A DNA stretch of 64,000 nucleotides, from NCBI RefSeq assembly GCF_018614585.1, contig NZ_JAGGOI010000036.1, positions 31,918 to 95,917 of the forward strand. Direction: 5' to 3'. This document shows positions 42,533 through 51,574 of the stretch, in pieces; positions within the stretch are counted from its first letter, which is position 1, and each line of letters begins with the position of its first letter. The stretch is from Streptomyces sp. ISL-1 (GTDB lineage Bacteria > Actinomycetota > Actinomycetes > Streptomycetales > Streptomycetaceae). Position numbers and translations under genes: made by a program. The notes below the pieces were generated by a model that made no database searches, was not told the origin of the DNA, and saw nothing but the letters and a program-made list of their open reading frames with translations.

Positions 42533-45500
42533 CCGTGACCGCCGAGTCTCTGACGCTGCTCGACCCGCTCCTCGGCGCGGGGCCGGCTCCCGCGCTCTTC
42601 GCCGCGGGAGCCGCGGCCCCCGCGCGCACCCTCCTCGACATCCTCGAGGAGACCGCCCGCCGTCACCCGGACGCATCAGCCGTCGACGACGGCGCCGCGC
42701 CGCTCACGTACCGCGAGCTGCTCGCCGAGGTCGAGACGATGCGGCTGCGTCTGGCCGCCGCCGGGATCGGTGCCGGCGACCGCGTCGGCGTACGCGTGCC
42801 GTCCGGGACCGCCGACCTGTATGTGTCGATTCTCGCCGTACTCGCGGCGGGTGCCGCATACGTTCCGGTCGACGCCGAGGACCCCGACGAGCGCGCCGAG
42901 CTGGTCTTCACCGAGGCCGCGGTCAGCGCGGTCGTCGGCGCCGGGCGGACGATCGTGCCGTGCGGCGCCCCGGCGAGTGACGTGTCGTACGCCGTCCTCG
43001 CGGGTGATGTGCCGTACGTCGCCCCCGCCGGTGACGCGGGCAAGCGCCCGGGGCCGGACGACGACGCGTGGATCATCTTCACCTCCGGTTCCACCGGCAA
43101 GCCCAAGGGCGTCGCCGTCACTCATCGCAGCGCCGCCGCCTTCGTCGACGCCGAGGCCCGCCTTTTCCTGGCGGAGAAGCACCTCGCTCCCGGTGACCGC
43201 GTTCTCGCCGGGCTGTCCGTCGCCTTCGACGCCTCCTGCGAGGAGATGTGGCTCGCCTGGCGGCACGGCGCCTGCCTGGTCCCCGCGCCCCGCTCCCTCG
43301 TACGCACCGGCCTCGACCTCGGCCCCTGGCTGGTCGAGCAGCGCATCACCGTCGTGTCGACGGTCCCCACCCTCGCCGCGCTGTGGCCGGCCGAGGCACT
43401 CGACGACGTACGGCTGCTGATCTTCGGGGGCGAGGCGTGCCCGCCCGAGCTGGCCGAACGGATGGCCGTCACAGGGCGTGAGGTCTGGAACACGTACGGT
43501 CCGACCGAGGCCACCGTCGTTGCCTGCGGCGCGCTCCTGACCGGCGAAGATCCGGTACGGATCGGGCTGCCGCTCGACGGCTGGGAGCTCGCCGTCGTGG
43601 ACGCCAAGGGCGACCTCGTGACCATGGGCGAGACCGGGGAGCTCGTCATCGGCGGCGTCGGCCTCGCCCGGTACCTGGACGCGGAGAAGGACGCCGAGAA
43701 GTACGCACCGCTGCCCGCCCTCGGCTGGGACCGCGCCTACCGCAGCGGCGACCTGGTGAAGGCGGAGGCGGACGGCCTGCTCTTCGTCGGCCGCGCGGAC
43801 GAGCAGATCAAGCTCGGCGGCCGCCGCATAGAACTCGGCGAGATCGACGCGGCGCTGCAGGCACTGCCGGGCGTGGCGGGAGCCGCGGCCGCGGTTCGTA
43901 CCACCGCGGGCGGACATCAGCTGCTGGTCGGCTACGTCGTCGAGAGCGACCCCGCCGGAAGCGACAGCGCCGGAAGGGACAGCGCCGAGAGCGACCTCGC
44001 CGGAGAGGACGGTGTTGGACGCAAAGGTGCCAGAAGCGAAGGTGTTGCGAGCGAAGGCATCACGGGTGACGGCGTCGGGACTGACGGTGCCGCGAGCTAC
44101 GGCTTCGACCGGGCCGACAGCGTGAAACGGCTGCGCAAGGAGCTGCCCGCAGCTCTCGTGCCGCTGCTCGCCGTCGTCGACACCCTCCCCACCCGTACCT
44201 CCGGCAAGGTGGACAGGGCCGCGCTGCCCTGGCCCCTGCCGAACGCGGACACACCAGCTGAGGACACCGAACTCACCGACACCGAAGCGTGGCTGGCCGA
44301 GCAGTGGGCCGACCTCCTCGGCACCCCGGTCACCGGCCCCGACGCGGACTTCTTCGTGAGCGGCGGCGGCAGCCTGGCCGCCGCTCAGCTCGTGTCACGC
44401 ATCCGGGAGCGGTACGCGGCCGGGTCGGTCGGCGACATCTACCAGAACCCGACGCTCGGCGCGCTCGCCCGCACGCTGGAGGCGTCCTGGGCCGGCGGAC
44501 CCGAAGCCGGGGAGGTGCGGCCGGTGCCGCGCCGTACCGGATTCGCGCAGACGCTGCTCATGCTCCCGCTGCTCGGCGTCGCCGGGCTGCGCTGGGGCGT
44601 GGTGGCGGCCGCGATCAGCAATCTCCTGGGGAACGTGCTCGGCCTGGCGTGGGCGCCCACCGTGTCGTGGTGGTGGGTGGCCCTCGGCTGGCTGCTCTTC
44701 GCCGGCCCGCCCGGACGGATCGTGATCGCGGCGGGCGGTGCGCGGCTGCTGTTGCGCGGCCTGCGCCCCGGTACGTATCCGCGCGGCGGCGGCGTCCATC
44801 TGCGGCTGTGGACGGCCGAACGCCTCGCCGAACTCAGCGGCGCCACCAGCCTCGCCGGTGTCTGGCTCACGTACTACGCACGGGCGCTCGGCGTCCGTAT
44901 CGGCGACGACGTCGATCTGCACGCGCTGCCGCCGGTGACCGGGATGCTGCGCCTGGGCAAGGGCTGCGCCGTCGAGCCCGAGGTGGATCTGTCCGGACAC
45001 TGGCTCGACGGCGACCGGCTGCACATCGGCACCGTACGGATCGGCGCGGGAGCCACCGTCGGCGCGCGCAGCACGCTCTTCCCGGGCGCCCGTATCGGCA
45101 AGCGCGCCGAGATCGCGCCCGGCTCCGGTGTGACCGCGACGGTCCCGGCCGGCGAGCGCTGGGCGGGCGTGCCCGCCTCCCGCAAGGGGAAGGCCAACCG
45201 CCATCTTCCCGACGGCCGCCCGCCGCGCAGACGCCGTTGGACCACGGTCTACTCGCTCACATCGCTGGCGCTCGGGCTGCTGCCCGCGCTCGCCGCGCTG
45301 CCGGGCCTGCTGGTGATCGGCCTGTTCATTCGCGGCCGCGAAGGCATCGGCGAAGTGCTGACGGCCGCCCTGACCGCGGTGGCGCCGGCGACGGTCGTCG
45401 TCGTCGTCACGTACGCATTGATCATCCTGGTCGGCGTACGGCTGCTGAGCATCGGCCTGCGGGAGGGCTACCACCCCGTTCACGGCCGGGTCGCCTGGCA

Positions 45501-46695
45501 GGCGTGGGCGACCGAGCGGCTGATGGACATGGCGCGGGTGCACCTCTTCCCGCTGTACGCGAGCCTGTTCACGCCCGTGTGGCTGCGTGCCCTGGGCATG
45601 AAGGTGGGCCGCCGGGTCGAGGTTTCGACGGTGCTGGCGCTGCCGGCGATGACGACGGTCGGCGACGGGGCTTTCCTCGCCGACGACACGATGGTCGCCT
45701 CGTACGAACTCGGCGGTGGCTGGCTGCGGATCGCCGAGGCACGGATCGGCAAGCAGGCCTTCCTGGGCAACTCCGGGATGACGGCCGCGGGCCGTTCCGT
45801 ACCCAAACGCGGCCTGGTAGGCGTACTGTCCGCCACCCCGAAGCGGGCGAAGGCGGGCAGCTCCTGGCTCGGGATGCCCCCGATGAAGCTGCCCCGGGCG
45901 GCCGAAGAAGGCGACCAGAGCCGTACCTTCGACCCGCCGAAGCGGCTGATGTGGGCACGCGCGGCCGTCGAGCTGTGCCGGATCGTGCCGGTCATGTGCG
46001 GCGCGGCACTCGCCGTACTGGCCCTCGCGGCCTTCGAGCTGCTGGCCGCCCGCATCGGCGTCGGCCTCGCGGTACTGTGCGGCGGCGGGTTGCTGCTCGC
46101 CGCGGGATTGATGGCCTGCCTCGTCGCGACAGCGGCGAAGTGGCTGCTGGTCGGCCGCTTCCGGGCCGTTGAGTACCCGCTGTGGTCGTCCTCCGTGTGG
46201 CGCAATGAGCTCGCGGACACGTTCGTCGAGGTGCTCGCCGTGCCGTGGCTGGTCGGCGCCATCAGCGGGACCCCGCTGATGAACCTGTGGCTGCGCGGGC
46301 TCGGCGCCCGCGTCGGCCGCGGGGCGTGGTGCGAGACGTACTGGCTGCCGGAGGCCGACCTCGTGACGGTCGGCGGCGGGGCGAGCGTCAATCGGGGGTG
46401 TGTTCTTCAGACGCACCTCTTCCATGACCGGATCATGCGTATGGACAATGTCGTCCTCGAAGCGGGCGCGACGCTCGGCCCGCACGGCATCGCGCTGCCC
46501 GGCGCGGTCATCGGTGAGCGGGCGACGGTCGGTCCCGCGTCGCTGGTGATGCGAGGGGAGAGTGTGCCTGCGGGGACCCGCTGGCTGGGGAACCCGATCG
46601 CGGCCTGGCGATGCGAGGAGCGGGGTACGGACCCGGGCAGCGCCGAGCACGGCGTGACGCCGCAGGATGAGCGCGGCACGGAAACCGCACGATGA
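42529..46695 (+). CDS. Single-module membrane NRPS of the epsilon-poly-lysine synthetase (Pls) architecture
   Basis: A 1,388-residue enzyme. Order: adenylation domain (about 45-565; A3 FTSGSTGKPKG about 186, A10 PTRTSGKVDR about 555), carrier domain with Ser615 in GGGSLAAAQ, then three tandem C-terminal units. Each unit is a membrane segment pair plus a left-handed beta-helix-like block (about 787-884, 1020-1110, 1257-1357). This is the TIGR02353/Pls layout; condensation and thioesterase domains are absent. The pocket code read by alignment to core motifs is D-A-E-S-I-G-T-V-V-K, close to published lysine codes. A Gly/Ser/Asp-rich insert (about 471-525) lies before A10. Inference: a homopolymer or isopeptide of a basic amino acid is made at the membrane. 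The family also has members of unknown product. Confidence 0.85.
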   Translation: MTVTAESLTLLDPLLGAGPAPALFAAGAAAPARTLLDILEETARRHPDASAVDDGAAPLTYRELLAEVETMRLRLAAAGIGAGDRVGVRVPSGTADLYVSILAVLAAGAAYVPVDAEDPDERAELVFTEAAVSAVVGAGRTIVPCGAPASDVSYAVLAGDVPYVAPAGDAGKRPGPDDDAWIIFTSGSTGKPKGVAVTHRSAAAFVDAEARLFLAEKHLAPGDRVLAGLSVAFDASCEEMWLAWRHGACLVPAPRSLVRTGLDLGPWLVEQRITVVSTVPTLAALWPAEALDDVRLLIFGGEACPPELAERMAVTGREVWNTYGPTEATVVACGALLTGEDPVRIGLPLDGWELAVVDAKGDLVTMGETGELVIGGVGLARYLDAEKDAEKYAPLPALGWDRAYRSGDLVKAEADGLLFVGRADEQIKLGGRRIELGEIDAALQALPGVAGAAAAVRTTAGGHQLLVGYVVESDPAGSDSAGRDSAESDLAGEDGVGRKGARSEGVASEGITGDGVGTDGAASYGFDRADSVKRLRKELPAALVPLLAVVDTLPTRTSGKVDRAALPWPLPNADTPAEDTELTDTEAWLAEQWADLLGTPVTGPDADFFVSGGGSLAAAQLVSRIRERYAAGSVGDIYQNPTLGALARTLEASWAGGPEAGEVRPVPRRTGFAQTLLMLPLLGVAGLRWGVVAAAISNLLGNVLGLAWAPTVSWWWVALGWLLFAGPPGRIVIAAGGARLLLRGLRPGTYPRGGGVHLRLWTAERLAELSGATSLAGVWLTYYARALGVRIGDDVDLHALPPVTGMLRLGKGCAVEPEVDLSGHWLDGDRLHIGTVRIGAGATVGARSTLFPGARIGKRAEIAPGSGVTATVPAGERWAGVPASRKGKANRHLPDGRPPRRRRWTTVYSLTSLALGLLPALAALPGLLVIGLFIRGREGIGEVLTAALTAVAPATVVVVVTYALIILVGVRLLSIGLREGYHPVHGRVAWQAWATERLMDMARVHLFPLYASLFTPVWLRALGMKVGRRVEVSTVLALPAMTTVGDGAFLADDTMVASYELGGGWLRIAEARIGKQAFLGNSGMTAAGRSVPKRGLVGVLSATPKRAKAGSSWLGMPPMKLPRAAEEGDQSRTFDPPKRLMWARAAVELCRIVPVMCGAALAVLALAAFELLAARIGVGLAVLCGGGLLLAAGLMACLVATAAKWLLVGRFRAVEYPLWSSSVWRNELADTFVEVLAVPWLVGAISGTPLMNLWLRGLGARVGRGAWCETYWLPEADLVTVGGGASVNRGCVLQTHLFHDRIMRMDNVVLEAGATLGPHGIALPGAVIGERATVGPASLVMRGESVPAGTRWLGNPIAAWRCEERGTDPGSAEHGVTPQDERGTETAR

Positions 46696-46719
46696 GAAAG
46701 ATATAGAGGGCGCACAACG

Positions 46720-48027
46720 GTGACGGATTCGTACCTGCCGCAGCACGGTGACAACGGCTATCGGACGACGGAGTACGACCTGGAGCTGGACTACCGTCCC
46801 TACGCCGGCCGGCTCTCCGGCAAGGCCAGGATCAGCGCCGTCGCCGAACGCGAGCTGGCCGAGGTCGCCCTGGACCTCGGCCCGTTCCGTATCAACCGTG
46901 TGCTCGTGGACGGCGCCCGCCCGGCCCGGTACACCCACCGCGCCGACAAGCTGCGGGTACGGCCCGCCAAGCCGTTGCGCGCCGGGGCCGCCTTCACCGT
47001 CGAGGTGCGTTACGCCGGCGTCCCACGGCCCGTGCGCACCCGCGACTGGGGCGATCTCGGCTGGGAACAGCTGGAGGAGGGCGCGCTGGTGGCCTCCCAG
47101 CCGAGTGGCGCCCGCTCCTGGTTCCCCTGCAACGACCGCCCCAGCGACAAGGCCGCCTACCGGATCGCGGTGACCGCCCCGTCCCCGTACACCGTGGTCG
47201 CCAACGGCACGCTCACCTCTCGTACGATCAGCGCCTCCACCACCACTTGGGTGTACGAGCAGCCGTCACCCATGGCCAGCTATCTCGCGACCGTCCAGAT
47301 CGGCCCGTACGAGCTCGTCGAGGTGCAGCACCCCGGGCAGGTGCCGCAGCCGGCCGCCGTGCCCCGGCGGCTGCTCGGCCGCTTCGAGCACGACTTCGCC
47401 CGGCAGCCGCAGATGATGACCGCCTTCACGGACCTCTTCGGCCCCTACCCCTTCGACGACTACGCGGTCGTGGTGGTGGACGAGGAACTGGACGTGCCTG
47501 TCGAGGCGCAGGGCCTTTCGATCTTCGGGGCCAATCATGTGGACGGGCGGCGGGGCAGCGAACGCCTGGTCGCGCACGAGCTGGCCCACCAGTGGTTCGG
47601 CAACAGCCTGACGGTCGCCGACTGGCGGCACATCTGGCTCAACGAGGGCTTCGCGAAGTACGCAGAGTGGCTCTGGTCCGAGGTGTCCGGCGGCCCATCG
47701 GCGGCCGCGCTGGCTGCCAAGTCCCGGGCCAAACTGGCCCTGCTGCGCCAGGACATCCGGATCGGCGACCCGGGCCTGCGGCGGCTGTTCGACGACCGGC
47801 TCTACGAGCGGGGCGGGCTGACGCTGCACGCGCTGCGTACGGTGATCGGGCACGCGGCGTTCGTGAAACTGCTGCGGGAGTGGACCGCGAGTCACCGGCA
47901 CGGGGTGGTGAAGACGGAGGAGTTCATCGCGCTCGCGCAGCGGCACTCCACGCATCCGCTCGACGGGCTGTTCACGATGTGGCTGTACGACGGGAAGCTG
48001 CCGGCGCTGCCGCAACCGCGCCACTGA
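46720..48027 (+). CDS. M1 family zinc metallopeptidase
   Basis: A 435-residue aminopeptidase-like enzyme. Zinc ligands H286 and H290 (HELAHQWFGN) and E309 (WLNEGFAKY) are intact; the upstream substrate motif has the M1 layout (QPSGARSWFPCNDRPSDKA). It lacks a signal peptide and the large C-terminal domain of full-length M1 enzymes. It starts with GTG 24 bases after the synthetase stop, so the two genes are probably one operon. Inference: it trims or degrades the product of the synthetase, as peptidases do near poly-lysine synthetases, or protects the producer. Confidence 0.9.
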   Translation: MTDSYLPQHGDNGYRTTEYDLELDYRPYAGRLSGKARISAVAERELAEVALDLGPFRINRVLVDGARPARYTHRADKLRVRPAKPLRAGAAFTVEVRYAGVPRPVRTRDWGDLGWEQLEEGALVASQPSGARSWFPCNDRPSDKAAYRIAVTAPSPYTVVANGTLTSRTISASTTTWVYEQPSPMASYLATVQIGPYELVEVQHPGQVPQPAAVPRRLLGRFEHDFARQPQMMTAFTDLFGPYPFDDYAVVVVDEELDVPVEAQGLSIFGANHVDGRRGSERLVAHELAHQWFGNSLTVADWRHIWLNEGFAKYAEWLWSEVSGGPSAAALAAKSRAKLALLRQDIRIGDPGLRRLFDDRLYERGGLTLHALRTVIGHAAFVKLLREWTASHRHGVVKTEEFIALAQRHSTHPLDGLFTMWLYDGKLPALPQPRH

Positions 48028-48119
48028 CGTCGGGGGCGGACGCTGCCCCCGGTGGCGCGGGCGCGGGTGTGAGGTGCTGCCCTCAGCCGTATCCCCGGGC
48101 CGCATCGCCAGGGGGCCTG

Positions 48120-48524
48120 TCAGTCTGCGGGCCGGCCCGAGCACCAGTCCCGTACGGCGGCGTCGACGTCGAAGGGCTGGAGCCTCAGCGAGGGACCCGG
48201 CGGAGGGCGGCGGATGGCCGCGGCGATCTTCTCGTTGACCTCCACCAGGATCCGCCGCACCTCGGCCGCGGACGGCGCCCGCCGGGCAGCTTCCAGGGCG
48301 TCCTCGGCCTCCTTGCGGAGGGCAAGGGTGGGCGGCAGGTAGGAGAGGTGCTCGCGGTGCATCTTCTCCTTGACCCACCAGAGGTCGTCGTATGTGCGCT
48401 CAAGATCGGGCAGCGGTTTCCCGAACCCCGGCAGGTCCTTGAAGTCCCCGCGCTCCGACGCCTCGCGGATCTGCTTGTCGACCCACGACTCGAAGCTGAC
48501 GCCGGGCGGCTTGCGTTCGGTCAC
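48120..48524 (-). CDS. DUF1992 (DnaJ-homologue C28-like) protein
   Basis: A 134-residue protein. SWVDKQIREASERGDFKDLPGFGKPL and the following DDLWWVKEKMHREHLSYLPP identify DUF1992. The family is soluble, small and of unknown function; some members carry J-domains, absent here. GTG start after GGAGG (7 bases). Confidence 0.88.
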   Translation of the reverse strand: MTERKPPGVSFESWVDKQIREASERGDFKDLPGFGKPLPDLERTYDDLWWVKEKMHREHLSYLPPTLALRKEAEDALEAARRAPSAAEVRRILVEVNEKIAAAIRRPPPGPSLRLQPFDVDAAVRDWCSGRPAD

Positions 48525-48841
48525 GACTCGTCCTCCGGCTCGTACCGCGGCTTACGCACCTTTGGCGCCAATGGTCCCCCGCGGCAGTGTCCGGGCGCCA
48601 GCCCCCAGCCCCCGTCGCCCGCCCGCCGAACCGGTTGCCGAGTCGAGCCCGCGGCGAGCGACAGGCGGAAATCGGTAAGGCAGCACGGAGCGAGACGGAG
48701 AGGCACAGGGGCAGAAGGGCACGTAGCCAGGGGAGCCGGAAAGGCGGAAAGCCAGGGGCCAGAAAGGCAGGAGCCCCGATCCATATAGAACGGGGCTCCT
48801 TGGTACTGCTAAGTCGTGCGCGATCGCCGACCCGTGGCTGA
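48525..48841. other. 317-base gap with cspA terminator
   Basis: No gene supported. A minus-strand frame ending at 48521 overlaps the DUF1992 start but its content is low-complexity and its end is explained by the ribosome binding site. The hairpin at 48770-48799 is the only clear signal. Confidence 0.45.
48770..48799 (-). terminator. Hairpin terminator of the cold-shock gene
   Basis: GGAGCCCCG (48770-48778) and CGGGGCTCC (48791-48799) form a perfect 9-bp stem with an AT-rich 12-base loop, 43 bases past the cold-shock stop. Confidence 0.65.
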
Positions 48842-49045
48842 CTAGGCCGGGGTGACGTTCTCCGCCTGCGGGCCCTTCGGGCCCTGAGTGACGTCGAAGT
48901 TCACGACCTGGTTCTCCTCGAGAGAGCGGAAACCAGACGCATTGATCGCGGAGTAGTGGACGAAGACATCCGGGCCGCCGCCGTCCTGGGCGATGAAGCC
49001 GAAGCCCTTTTCAGCGTTGAACCACTTGACGGTTCCGGTAGCCAT
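48842..49045 (-). CDS. Cold-shock protein (CspA family)
   Basis: A 67-residue cold-shock domain. The RNP1 motif KGFGFIAQD and RNP2 motif VFVHYSAI bind single-stranded RNA or DNA. The ATG at 49045 follows AAGGAGGG. A longer in-frame extension is rejected because it would include the leader. The 5' leader contains a hairpin with a T-run, suggesting attenuation or temperature control. Confidence 0.95.
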   Translation of the reverse strand: MATGTVKWFNAEKGFGFIAQDGGGPDVFVHYSAINASGFRSLEENQVVNFDVTQGPKGPQAENVTPA

Positions 49046-49110
49046 AAGCCCTCCTTGGGCCAAAGGGTTGCCCTGCTCCAGAACCTGCAAGAAGTCTGAA
49101 AACTACAAAA

Positions 49111-49138
49111 GCCTGCGGGTTACATGCTCCGCAGGCTC
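49111..49138 (-). promoter_or_regulatory. Leader hairpin of the cold-shock gene
   Basis: On the minus strand, AGCCTGCGG (49130-49138 side) and CCGCAGGCT (49111-49119 side) form a 9-bp perfect stem directly followed by TTTTG (about 49106-49110). It has the form of an intrinsic terminator but lies upstream of the coding region by 66 bases, so it is either an attenuator or a leader structure. Confidence 0.55.
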
Positions 49139-49350
49139 TGTACTGCAAGGGAAACCAAACTGCAACTTGCGTTGAGCCTAGCACGCAGCGTGTGCGCAGC
49201 GGTAGAGGGAAAGATCACGTCACCCGGACGTTTGACGGGGCCTTGATCTGCTGACGATTGGCCTGCGAATCGTGGACGAATCGCAGCTCGGGACGGGCGC
49301 GGGTATGGGCGCGTCCAGGCCCCGGCGCCCCCGGCAATGCACCACAGGTC

Positions 49351-49356
49351 TAGCCT
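49351..49356 (+). promoter_or_regulatory. -10 box for leaderless mqnA
   Basis: TAGCCT lies 6 bases before the GTG start and no ribosome binding site is present. The arrangement matches that of ubiX. Confidence 0.5.
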
Positions 49357-49362
49357 CGCGAT

Positions 49363-50247
49363 GTGGACAGTCTTGGAGAAAGCACAGCAACCGACTACCG
49401 TCGCAGCCGGCCTCGCGTCGGCCACATCCAGTTCCTGAACTGTCTCCCCCTGTACTGGGGGCTGGCGCGCACCGGAACTCTCCTCGATCTCGAGCTGACG
49501 AAGGACACCCCGGAGAAGCTCAGCGAGCAGCTGGTGCGCGGCGCCCTCGATATCGCGCCGATCACTCTCGTCGAATTCCTGCGCAATGCCGATCAACTCG
49601 TCGCCTTCCCCGACCTCGCGGTCGGCTGCGACGGTCCGGTCATGTCCTGCGTGATCGTGTCCCAGGTGCCGCTGGAGCGCCTCGACGGGGCGCGGGTGGC
49701 GCTCGGCTCCACGTCGCGTACGTCGGTACGGCTGGCCCAGTTGCTGCTGGCCGAGCAGTACAAGGTGACGCCCGACTACTACAGGTGCCCGCCCGACCTC
49801 GGCCTGATGATGCAGGAGGCGGACGCGGCCGTGCTGATCGGCGACGCCGCGCTGCGGGCCTCGCTGCACGACGCCCCGAAGCTCGGCCTTCAGGTCCACG
49901 ATCTGGGGCTGATGTGGAAGGAGTGGACCGGGCTGCCGTTCGTCTTCGCCGTATGGGCGGCGCGCAAGGACTATCTGGCGCGCGAGCCCGTCGTCGTACA
50001 GAAGGTGCACGAGGCGTTCCTGGCGTCGAGGGACGTCTCCCTGGAGGAGGTCGCCAAGGTTGCCGAGCAGGCAGCGCGCTGGGAGACCTTCGACGCGGAG
50101 CTCCTGGAGCGCTACTTCAGGACACTGGACTTCCGTTTCGGGGCCGAGCAGCTCGCGGGCGTACGGGAATTCGCGCGCCGGACCGGTCCGACAACCGGGT
50201 TCCCGGCCGATGTGACGGTGGAGCTGCTCGGCGGGCAGCGATCCTGA
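49363..50247 (+). CDS. mqnA: Chorismate dehydratase
   Basis: MqnA removes water from chorismate to give 3-[(1-carboxyvinyl)oxy]benzoate, the first step of the futalosine pathway. The 294-residue protein has the periplasmic-binding-like fold without a signal peptide: VGHIQFLNCLPLYWGL (about 19-34), DIAPITLVEFLRN and LGLMMQEADAAVLIGDAAL. WTGLPFVFAVWAARKDY is a strong MqnA landmark. GTG start with a directly adjacent -10 box. Its product feeds MqnE, encoded 14 kb away. Confidence 0.94.
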   Translation: MDSLGESTATDYRRSRPRVGHIQFLNCLPLYWGLARTGTLLDLELTKDTPEKLSEQLVRGALDIAPITLVEFLRNADQLVAFPDLAVGCDGPVMSCVIVSQVPLERLDGARVALGSTSRTSVRLAQLLLAEQYKVTPDYYRCPPDLGLMMQEADAAVLIGDAALRASLHDAPKLGLQVHDLGLMWKEWTGLPFVFAVWAARKDYLAREPVVVQKVHEAFLASRDVSLEEVAKVAEQAARWETFDAELLERYFRTLDFRFGAEQLAGVREFARRTGPTTGFPADVTVELLGGQRS

Positions 50248-50257
50248 CGAGGCAGCG

Positions 50258-51310
50258 TCAGGGCGTGGGGATGGGAGCCTGCATGTGCTCGCTGATCCAC
50301 TGGATGGTTCCGTCCTCCATGCCCTTCACATAGGTCTTCGCGTTGTGCCCGCCGTCATGGATGACCTGGAGCCGGGTCTTGACCGGGCCCTTGCCATAGT
50401 TACGGATGAAGTTCTTGAGACCCTTCATCCCGGACTCCTTGCTGCCGATCTGGAAGGCCAGATAGACGTCGTTGTCCTTGGTGTCGGGCTTGGCGGACAG
50501 GGCTTTGGCAAGCTTCTGCGGGTTGTTGGCCTGCCGCTCTGCCTCGTGGCCCGACCAGAGCGGTGAGTCCGGCACGGTGTCCGGGCCCGAGGCGATCACG
50601 GCCTTGAACTTGTCCGGGTGCCGCAGCACGGACTTCAGACCGACAAAGGCACCGGAGGAGGAGCCCATGAAGGCCCAGCCGTCGCGGGACTTGAACGTAC
50701 GGAAGTTGGCCTTCACGAAGTCGGGGACGTCCTCGGTCATCCAGGTGCCCATCTTCGGCCGGCCCGGTATGTCGCTGCCGTCGTAGTAGTACTCGGCGTC
50801 CGGGTTCAGCACCGGCATGACCACGATGAACGGCAGGCTCTTGCCCTCCTGCGACCACTTGCTGATGCTGCTCTGCAGCTTGAGGTCGGTGCCCATCCAG
50901 TAGTTCTTGGGATAGCCGTTGCCGCCGGGGAGGGCGATCAGGACGGGGAAACCGCTGTTCGCGTACTGGGGATCGAAGTACTGCTTCGGGGCCCACACCC
51001 ACACCTTGCCCCGGAAGCCGGACTTCTTTCCGTCCAGCGTGGTGACGCCGATCCTGGTGTCGTCGCCGAGGGTGTTCTGGGTGGTGAACGCGGCCTTCGG
51101 ACCGGTCGGCATCAGCGTCTTCGCCGCGGCTTCCGCAGCAGCCTTGTCGGCCGCTCCGCCGCCCGAGCCGCCGCCCGGCCGCTGGGCGGCGGGGGCCTTC
51201 GCGGTGGGCCCGTCGAACGAGACCGGATCGCCCTCGTCCGAGCATCCGGCGGTGAGCGCGACAGAGCCGAGGGCGACGGCGGCCACGAGGGCCTTGGGCA
51301 GGCGTTGCAT
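50258..51310 (-). CDS. Secreted lipoprotein of the esterase D-like alpha/beta-hydrolase family
   Basis: About 350 residues. Lipobox LTAGC (about 19-23) with an Ala/Gly/Lys-rich tether. The hydrolase domain (about 80-350) has a nucleophile elbow GSSSGAF (G-x-S-x-G, about 219), the pocket motif ALPGGNG and the catalytic histidine in HDGGHNAKTY. The family (PF00756) includes mycolyltransferase-like and trehalose-ester enzymes. Substrate unknown. It ends 10 bases from mqnA, tail to tail. Confidence 0.87.
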   Translation of the reverse strand: MQRLPKALVAAVALGSVALTAGCSDEGDPVSFDGPTAKAPAAQRPGGGSGGGAADKAAAEAAAKTLMPTGPKAAFTTQNTLGDDTRIGVTTLDGKKSGFRGKVWVWAPKQYFDPQYANSGFPVLIALPGGNGYPKNYWMGTDLKLQSSISKWSQEGKSLPFIVVMPVLNPDAEYYYDGSDIPGRPKMGTWMTEDVPDFVKANFRTFKSRDGWAFMGSSSGAFVGLKSVLRHPDKFKAVIASGPDTVPDSPLWSGHEAERQANNPQKLAKALSAKPDTKDNDVYLAFQIGSKESGMKGLKNFIRNYGKGPVKTRLQVIHDGGHNAKTYVKGMEDGTIQWISEHMQAPIPTP

Positions 51311-51574
51311 GGGGGGACTCCGAGGGTTGTGGCCCAGGTGCCGCTGCGCGGACGCGTCGGCAACGGGCGGTGCCGCGCGGGTGTTTGCGGCACAGACGGT
51401 TTTCGGACAAGCCATGTGATTTACGACCGGAGAGATGACGGAGGGCCCCGTTCGGTTCGCTCCGGGGCGGCGGGAATCCTCGTGATGCCGGACACGCCGG
51501 GCCCTAGGCTGAAGCGCAGCAGGTGCGACGCGACGCGAGGCGACGCAGGGCAACAGGCAATCGGGGGAGTGCAG

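Noticed and set aside
44395..46938. Long open frame antisense to the synthetase
   Set aside because: A typical high-GC shadow frame with Arg/Ala/Gly/His bias and no ribosome site.
48521..48784. Minus-strand frame overlapping the DUF1992 start (GTGA)
   Set aside because: Content is low-complexity and its C-terminal end is explained by the GGAGG ribosome site of the next gene.
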